NCBI GenBank assembly: GCA_028867785.1
Contig: JAGWFS010000003.1
Coordinates: forward strand, 1 to 64,000
Length of the DNA stretch: 64,000 nt
Origin: Nitrososphaerota archaeon
GTDB lineage: Archaea; Thermoproteota; Nitrososphaeria; Nitrososphaerales; Nitrosopumilaceae
Reading direction: 5' to 3'
In this document: one piece after another, positions 58,868-64,000 of the stretch
How positions within the stretch are numbered: position 1 is the stretch's first letter
Layout of the letters: each line of letters opens with the position of its first letter
Made by a program: the position numbers and the translations under genes
Notes under the pieces: generated by a model
Told to the model about the DNA's origin: nothing
Databases searched by the model: none
The model's input: the letters and a program-made list of their open reading frames with translations, nothing else

Positions 58868-59311
58868 ATGAATAAAGGGTTTGTATTCTCAGCTATCCTT
58901 TTAGCAATCTCCGTAGGCGTTCTCTTTATTCTTAATGCAGACCAAGAGCTCGCATTTGGTTTATCCTCTGATTCCTTACCTGTGACAATGCAAGTATCTA
59001 CGGTGCCGTTGCTGGCATATGTAACAACCGACAAGCCATACTATCAGGTTGGACCCCAACAGGAAATAATAGTCAAGATTTATGGCAACATACCAAACTT
59101 GGGAAATGATGTTGTCACAGTAACGGTCAAGACACCACAAAACGAGTACAAATCCATCGTAACTAATACCAGTACAGGAGGTTCTTTCTCCATCCCCTAT
59201 GTTGTTGGCGCAAGAGCATATGGAGGACTGTACAAGGTTACAGCGTCATACCATGGAGGACAGGTATCAACGAGCTTTTTGGTTTCTAAGGACTTTGTAT
59301 GGGAAGCATGA
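58868..59311 (+). CDS. Secreted Ig-like domain protein, 147 aa
   Basis: Signal peptide (GFVFSAILLAISVGVLFILN) then one Ig/MG2-like domain: VTTDKPYYQVGPQQEIIVKI, VTVTVKTPQNEYKSIVTNTS, YGGLYKVTASYHGGQVSTSF. The phrase TDKPYYQVG recurs in the protein at 60410. Probably surface structural or adhesive. A MITE copy begins six bases after its stop. Confidence 0.7.
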   Translation: MNKGFVFSAILLAISVGVLFILNADQELAFGLSSDSLPVTMQVSTVPLLAYVTTDKPYYQVGPQQEIIVKIYGNIPNLGNDVVTVTVKTPQNEYKSIVTNTSTGGSFSIPYVVGARAYGGLYKVTASYHGGQVSTSFLVSKDFVWEA

Positions 59312-59316
59312 GACTA

Positions 59317-59477
59317 TTTACCTATATTCCTCAATAAGAAAATTGAATATTTTGTTTACCCTTTTTGCGGCCTAAAATAACGCTTCTCAGGCACAAGCAT
59401 ATGACAGGATTAACAAAGGGACTAATTTTTCATACCGAAAAAATCTAGAGATTCCCTTATTGCGGAATATAGGTAAA
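59317..59477. repeat. MITE-like repeat, short copy (161 bp), inverted relative to 45097
   Basis: Terminal inverted repeats TTTACCTATATTCC-TCAATAAG and the complement of CTTATTGC-GGAATATAGGTAAA bound the element. The interior matches the complement of the 45097..45339 copy but lacks its ~85-base centre; the junction is a single CTGAG, which is duplicated around the extra segment in the long copy. Confidence 0.75.
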
Positions 59478-59536
59478 GACACTGGTACATATTAGGTGAA
59501 TCTCAAATTATTGTAATTTGCCATAAGGGATGAAGA

Positions 59537-60154
59537 CTAGTGTTTTTGCATATGAGCCTGTTCTTCATGTTCACGAAGCTCTCTCTCGTTTCTGAACTTC
59601 ATATGGCATGGACGGCACTCGTATGATTTGCTTGCTCTAAGCATGGCTGTAGCTACACTGCCAAGTACCGCTCCAAACACTATGTGAACAAAGACCGCAC
59701 CGCTAACTATCATTGGCATCGCAGCTTGAATATTCTTCATTATCATTGGCATTGGCGCTTGAGGATTCATCATATGCATTAGACCAACCATTTGCGGTGG
59801 TAAAACAGTCATCATCATAGGCAAAAAGAGTACAGCAAATGCAATGATGCCTGTAGCAATACCTAATCCTGTTCCCTTTGCAAAGCTGGTGAGTCGCAAT
59901 TTATCTGTGCTTATTACTATGCCAAAGATTGTTCCAATTATAGTACTTGCAACCATGTGAAGCACAATTCCCACCCCTGCAGCAGTAGCCATTGTCTGCC
60001 CCATCATCATACCTGTCATAATCTGAAACGCAAGTGGTGGATTCCCCATCATCATGTTTGTCGCCATCATGACAGGAAGCATTACTGCGCCTGCAATTAT
60101 ACCACTCAGAGATCCTACGCCAATTCCTCTTTGAACGGAATATCTAGATGTCAT
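59537..60154 (-). CDS. Met-rich membrane protein with C-terminal C2H2 finger
   Basis: About 205 residues from ATG 60154. Helices: GVGSLSGIIAGAVMLPVMMA, GIVLHMVASTIIGTIFGIVI, GIATGIIAFAVLFLPMMMTV. The exterior loop has MMNPQAPMPMIMKNIQAAMP. The cytosolic end is a zinc finger (YECRPCHMKFRNERELREHE, then EQAHMQKH). It aligns with 36193 and 52064. The added finger suggests a link between metal at the membrane and a cytosolic partner. Confidence 0.7.
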   Translation of the reverse strand: MTSRYSVQRGIGVGSLSGIIAGAVMLPVMMATNMMMGNPPLAFQIMTGMMMGQTMATAAGVGIVLHMVASTIIGTIFGIVISTDKLRLTSFAKGTGLGIATGIIAFAVLFLPMMMTVLPPQMVGLMHMMNPQAPMPMIMKNIQAAMPMIVSGAVFVHIVFGAVLGSVATAMLRASKSYECRPCHMKFRNERELREHEEQAHMQKH

Positions 60155-60409
60155 ATCTCTAATAATCCTAAAGATGATTCTAAATTGATGATTGAACATT
60201 TTAATGCTGAATATAATCGATCAATATAACAGAGGCTTTTGTCACCGTTAACCATGGTAACAATATGATCAAAATTACATTTAACAAATCAACATGATTA
60301 TCAGTAGTGATAATCACCTACTGGATCTAACTCTCTTGCTACTTGGTTGGATCCTTTTTCATTGATTTGTTCATGGCAGATCCCCCTTAGAAATCAATTA
60401 TAACGTACT

Positions 60410-61129
60410 TTATTTTATGATATATTCTATAGGTACTGCTACATAGTTGTAGGAGGCTACTACATCAATTTTGCCCCGTTCTTGAGGTATGTATTGATAG
60501 GAGTATGAACCATCACTTGAAAGGCTGACAGAGGCACTTTGATAGGATTTGTACGCGTCTTCGTTTACTAGTACTAGTGATATCGAAAGCCCTGGCACTA
60601 TCCCAGTAACCTTTCCTCTGATTTCCACCTTATCTCCCAAAACATACGTTGATTTGTCCGTCTGGATTGATATTGTTGATACGACGGGAATTTCGTTTGA
60701 TTTTGAGCTAACCTTGAAGGTTCCTTGAGCGCTTGCATCTTGATATGTTGCAAATATTTGGTATGTTCCAGCATGAGTAGCATTGAATTGATAAGAGTAG
60801 ACCCCATTACTTTGTACATCTACAAGTATTTTTTCGAATACGTTGGTATCGCTATAGAACAGCAAGCCTACTTTGCCTGATGGTTCTTGGTGCTGATATG
60901 ATGGAGATATGCCAGTGACTATTCCACTAATCGTGACAATGTTTCCCACCTTATAGAATGCTTTATCGGCATGTACTGTCATAGTTGATGTTGGATGTAT
61001 TACAAATGCATCAAACGCAAAGCTTTGTGAGATTGATAGTAGAAGTATGCCTATCGTAACACCAAATATCAGTATTGAAAGATCTCCTGTCACATTAAGT
61101 TTTACATGTTTTTGAGTCATAGTTATCAT
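60410..61129 (-). CDS. Secreted protein with two Ig-like domains
   Basis: 239 residues. Signal helix (LSILIFGVTIGILLLSISQS FAFA-like cleavage) then two MG2-like repeats: VHADKAFYKVGNIVTISGIV and IQTDKSTYVLGDKVEIRGKV, each ending in a Tyr-rich strand (GVYSYQFNATHAGTYQIFAT, GSYSYQYIPQERGKIDVVAS). It is a relative of 58868. A surface role is likely. Confidence 0.7.
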   Translation of the reverse strand: MITMTQKHVKLNVTGDLSILIFGVTIGILLLSISQSFAFDAFVIHPTSTMTVHADKAFYKVGNIVTISGIVTGISPSYQHQEPSGKVGLLFYSDTNVFEKILVDVQSNGVYSYQFNATHAGTYQIFATYQDASAQGTFKVSSKSNEIPVVSTISIQTDKSTYVLGDKVEIRGKVTGIVPGLSISLVLVNEDAYKSYQSASVSLSSDGSYSYQYIPQERGKIDVVASYNYVAVPIEYIIK

Positions 61130-61311
61130 ACAACTTGATTTGATTTACGGGTTTGCTAGAATGATCAAAGAAAATATTGAAGGATTAAAAGTACTAAGAA
61201 ATCAAATTTGATCAACTTAATCTGTATGAATTGTAATCAATTTTTCAAATGTAAAAAAAGGTTTTGCTGATTTTCACGACTAATAACCAACTACCCAGAT
61301 TTGGAAGAACT

Positions 61312-61425
61312 CCTTTATACAAAATCTGATAATAATACACGGTTCGATTTACTCCCTATCGATATGTGGTAACTGCGTCAATGAATCGAACTACCTTTTT
61401 CTCAATTTTAATTTGAATGGTTCAA
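61312..61425 (+). promoter_or_regulatory. Upstream region shared with the 50076 paralogue
   Basis: It contains CCTTTATACAAAATCTG (61312..61328), an inverted repeat GGTTCGATTTA (61341..61351) and TGAATCGAACTACC (61382..61395), and TTGAA-TGG-TTCAA (61413..61425). The order and spacing match the minus-strand region upstream of 50076. The rest of 61130..61411 has no gene. Confidence 0.7.
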
Positions 61426-61499
61426 TCTTTTTTGTTAGAACTGGATTGGGAAAGATTTGGAAAAATGCTTATCTATTAACTTGCACCTATTGCGTTGCA

Positions 61500-62819
61500 A
61501 TGACAAACAAAAAACGATATCTTGGATTGCTATTAATTATACCACTGCTTACAGTTACGTTATCTACTGCGTTTACAGCAACTCCCGCAAATGCATTGAC
61601 ACCACGAGACTACAGCTATCTAAACGACAACCATTTAACAGTACTAACTGGAAATACAAAAGTATGTGGAGATCACATCTGTGCACCAGGCGAGTGGGAG
61701 AAATTACAGGCATCCCTTACTAACGCACAACTTGGTAATCAAGGTGGAAGAAATGCACCAAAAGCTATTACATCAATACCATCTGTTTCAACTGCACCAC
61801 CCCTTTCTACAGCAGCAGCTCCGCCAGCGAATGCAGCTCCTGTCCTAACTTTATCTAACGCTAATCTACCTCTTGTGATCCCACTTACCAAGGGCTTGTA
61901 CGATGGCAAGGATGTATTTTACATTTCAACCGATACTTCTGACTCTGACATGGCTTCAACCCTTTCTAAATACACCAATTTCCCCGTCAACTTTGCATCT
62001 GCATTGGGAAAAGCACCAGATGCAGCACTGGCAAACATTTACGTATTCAAGAATGGAGTTAAAGGCTCTGGCATTATGGGCTTTCAGTCTGAAGTCTTCG
62101 ATGCCATACCTACTGATCCAGCGTATAGTCCATTATGGAAAGTTAACTATGTTGAATGGAATGACCCAAGCAAGGCTACGGTGCTTGGCTCAGACGATGA
62201 TATCTCGTCTGCACAGACAAATGGTCTTGTAACGATCACTCCTACAAATATAGTCGTCAACTGTCCTATTGTACAGTGGGGCGGTAACAAAGATGGAACT
62301 ATCCCTGCTGGCAGCATGCAAGTAAGAAGTGATACAACTCTGACAGACACAACGCCATACGGCGGAGGGCAAGTTCTAAACATCGATACGCAAAAGATGC
62401 AGGTGACATTTGTTGCTCATAGAGGCTTTGGTCCTGATGGTTCTACGATATACTATATCGTTACTGATACTGTCATGGCAGATCCAGCAAAGATGATGGG
62501 AGTAATTTTGGCAAACAAGACACAGGCTACATTTTCCTCAAGCGCCTCATCTGACCTGTTCCAGTTTGGAAACGGTATCAAGGGAACAGGACCTATGGGA
62601 TTCCAAGCTGGAATAGGCAGTACAAAACCAGGTGATCAGTTCTACAGTCCAATGTGGAGAATATCGGTAATATCGTGGAATGATCCGTCAACAGCTGCTG
62701 TGCTTGAAAATTCTCATGACATAGCCACCCACTCAGACCAGACAAAAATAATGCCTATGAACATGATAGTCAATTGTCCGTTCTTTAGTGCAGACACTGT
62801 ATTCTCTCACACCAAGTGA
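61500..62819 (+). CDS. Large secreted protein with duplicated DUF7482-like domains
   Basis: 439 residues. The signal peptide and first module (RYLGLLLIIPLLTVTLSTAF, LTPRDYSYLNDNHLTVLTGN, CGDHICAPGEW) are nearly identical to those of the 50076 protein, but the rest differs: two copies of a ~150-residue domain (GKDVFYISTDTSDSDMASTL, KGSGIMGFQSEVFDAIPTDP, WKVNYVEWNDPSKATVL; and DGSTIYYIVTDTVMADPAKM, KGTGPMGFQAGIGSTKPGDQ). I recall this as DUF7482-like, without certainty. ATG 61500 fits the paralogue. Probably surface bound. Confidence 0.65.
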   Translation: MTNKKRYLGLLLIIPLLTVTLSTAFTATPANALTPRDYSYLNDNHLTVLTGNTKVCGDHICAPGEWEKLQASLTNAQLGNQGGRNAPKAITSIPSVSTAPPLSTAAAPPANAAPVLTLSNANLPLVIPLTKGLYDGKDVFYISTDTSDSDMASTLSKYTNFPVNFASALGKAPDAALANIYVFKNGVKGSGIMGFQSEVFDAIPTDPAYSPLWKVNYVEWNDPSKATVLGSDDDISSAQTNGLVTITPTNIVVNCPIVQWGGNKDGTIPAGSMQVRSDTTLTDTTPYGGGQVLNIDTQKMQVTFVAHRGFGPDGSTIYYIVTDTVMADPAKMMGVILANKTQATFSSSASSDLFQFGNGIKGTGPMGFQAGIGSTKPGDQFYSPMWRISVISWNDPSTAAVLENSHDIATHSDQTKIMPMNMIVNCPFFSADTVFSHTK

Positions 62820-62960
62820 GAAATTTCCCACCTCTTTATTTTTCAACTATCTTGAATATTGATAATATCTAAATTTAATAATCATATCTAGAACACTTGG
62901 CACATCGAATTGTCATAAACTTTTATTCCTTACATGTGAAAAGTCTTCTTTGGTTTGTAT

Positions 62961-63290
62961 TTATGGGTTCAAGAGTGCATACTTGCTTAAAATCTCATCA
63001 AAAACATCCATATTTACTTCTAACAATGAAGTGATAAAATAAGAGGCGCCATACCCTGTGTTATCTTTAGATACAAGGTTGTTCTTTTCAAGAACAGCTC
63101 CATGATGACGAATTGTTTGATAATCCATTTCCAATGCCGTTGAGAGTTGATATGCGTTAAGAGATCCCCTTCTTAACAAGGAGATGATTTTAATCCTAAC
63201 AGGCCCGCCTCTGGAGTTTACAAATATATGTGCAAATAGCATTTTTGTCTCCTTCGATGCCTTGCCGTGTAACAGCCTGGCTACAAGCAT
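62961..63290 (-). CDS. ArsR-like winged-helix regulator, 109 aa
   Basis: LFAHIFVNSRGGPVRIKIIS, NAYQLSTALEMDYQTIRHHG, AVLEKNNLVSKDNTGYGASY form a winged helix. It is a paralogue of 54010 and 46772. No metal-binding Cys. It lies between the secreted paralogue and a hydrolase gene. Confidence 0.75.
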   Translation of the reverse strand: MLVARLLHGKASKETKMLFAHIFVNSRGGPVRIKIISLLRRGSLNAYQLSTALEMDYQTIRHHGAVLEKNNLVSKDNTGYGASYFITSLLEVNMDVFDEILSKYALLNP

Positions 63291-63421
63291 TAGTTTTTTA
63301 CTTCAAAATTACTAATAAGAATACATCATAATTATCAAGATTGAAAATCAGTATTTTCGAATCTATGGATTTCTCATAGGCCCAAATCACACCATCTTAT
63401 CACAATGCATACTCAGCGGTC

Positions 63422-64000
63422 TTATCCAGCTAAAAAGCCCAGTACTAATTTGGAAAAATTCTCTGGTTGGTCAACATATGGAACATGGCCACATCCGCTC
63501 ATCTCTACATAATTGCAATTGTTAAGACATGAAAAAAAACTTTTGGCATTATCTGAAGGAATTACTCTGTCCTGTGACCCCCATACTATCAATGTCGGTA
63601 TTGAAATGGCCGAGAGTTTCTTGCAGTCTATCTTAGTTCTACTCACGTGCATAATAGTTGAAATAAAAGCTTCTTGGGCGCCAGGAAGCTTCAACCTCCT
63701 ACGAAAGTCATCAACTGTTGATTCGACTCCATTTAAACCATACATCATTTGAAATGCCTTCTTTGTGTTTTGCTCATCAGGGTTAAAGACTGTCATCATA
63801 TACGCTTCTAATGCTGGGGTAGAATATTCCATAAAGCCAGACGGAGAGACAAGGATCATTTTTTTTAATACCTGATTGTACTGAATGGCAAACTCTGCTA
63901 CAATTTGTCCGCCCAACGATGAACCAATCATAGTGCATTTTTTAATCCCAAGGCTATCCAAGAAATCAAACAGAAATCTTACGAATAGACTTACGGTATA
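63422..64000 (-). CDS. Alpha/beta hydrolase, partial (N-terminus beyond window)
   Basis: The frame is open to the right edge. The nucleophile elbow is CTMIGSSLGGQIVAEFAI (GSSLG, Ser nucleophile), the acid is in LIVWGSQDRVIPSDNAKSF and the His in MSGCGHVPYVDQPENFSKLV. Cap helices lie between. It is a serine hydrolase of the esterase or C-C hydrolase type; substrate unknown. About 193 residues are visible, the final two thirds of the usual length. Confidence 0.85.
   Translation of the reverse strand, partial: YTVSLFVRFLFDFLDSLGIKKCTMIGSSLGGQIVAEFAIQYNQVLKKMILVSPSGFMEYSTPALEAYMMTVFNPDEQNTKKAFQMMYGLNGVESTVDDFRRRLKLPGAQEAFISTIMHVSRTKIDCKKLSAISIPTLIVWGSQDRVIPSDNAKSFFSCLNNCNYVEMSGCGHVPYVDQPENFSKLVLGFLAG

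Overview
The window looks like chromosome of a mesophilic ammonia-oxidising archaeon (Nitrososphaerota/Thaumarchaeota, probably group I.1a such as Nitrosotalea or Nitrosotenuis). The basis is archaeal TFB-type initiation factors, TATA boxes about 25 bases before mostly leaderless starts, plastocyanin-like proteins with IPxWI..NAGWWS repeats, many short Cys/His zinc-finger proteins and winged-helix regulators of a thaumarchaeal type. I saw no rRNA, tRNA or CRISPR array.

Region 1 (1-8.9 kb, accessory) resembles an integrated plasmid. It has a tightly overlapping minus-strand operon of a TFIIB-like protein, a ParB-like protein and a winged-helix protein, an archaeal actin-like ATPase with a small partner, short unknown genes (one with an in-frame TAG), and an AT-richer two-gene insert whose second product carries a PD-(D/E)xK-like nuclease signature. 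Two ribbon-helix-helix genes close it.

Region 2 (9.2-16.9 kb, accessory) starts at a 22-base palindromic operator and holds a DUF6932 nucleotidyltransferase-like gene, an HTH-ImmA/IrrE protease gene, a DUF4186 gene, a radical SAM gene, a winged-helix/DPPWY methyltransferase gene cut in two by an IS1595-like element, and an ASCH gene. Convergent to these are a P-loop kinase and a TylF-like methyltransferase gene. It reads like a regulated nucleotide- or base-modifying system, possibly defensive.

Region 3 (17.3-22 kb, accessory) holds a C-terminally membrane-anchored protein, a small protein, a nuclease-like protein and a protein that fuses a degenerate tyrosine-recombinase fold to a class III nucleotide cyclase domain. 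This is the best candidate for an undescribed cyclic-nucleotide signalling (Pycsar-like) system. An IS5-like element sits exactly at the cyclase stop codon.

Region 4 (22-44 kb) is stress and metal related: a PadR regulator with matching palindromes at two promoters, beta-propeller proteins, a ChrB-like protein, CbtBA cobalt transport, a CARF-like regulator with DoxX, a Tes-like radical SAM/methyltransferase/thioredoxin-fold operon, a P1B ATPase with its HMA protein, two cysteine-bearing HxlR regulators, and a mercury operon (TRASH-domain MerH-like, MerA, a TlpA-like thioredoxin and a CPAC membrane protein). Two transcription units in this block share a nearly identical 41-base promoter. Thioredoxin, a DsrE-like protein and an NAD(P)HX-epimerase-like protein follow.

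Region 5 (42.8-64 kb) carries EgtB and EgtD (ergothioneine), secreted cupredoxin-like and large paralogous secreted proteins, DUF3179 and VTT membrane proteins, Met-rich membrane paralogues, DUF427 paralogues, a second TFB, a broken DsbA gene and a pair of MITE-like repeats in inverse orientation. A palindrome of the form TTGAAnnnTTCAA recurs in many intergenic regions from about 28.8 kb to the end and suggests a shared regulator.
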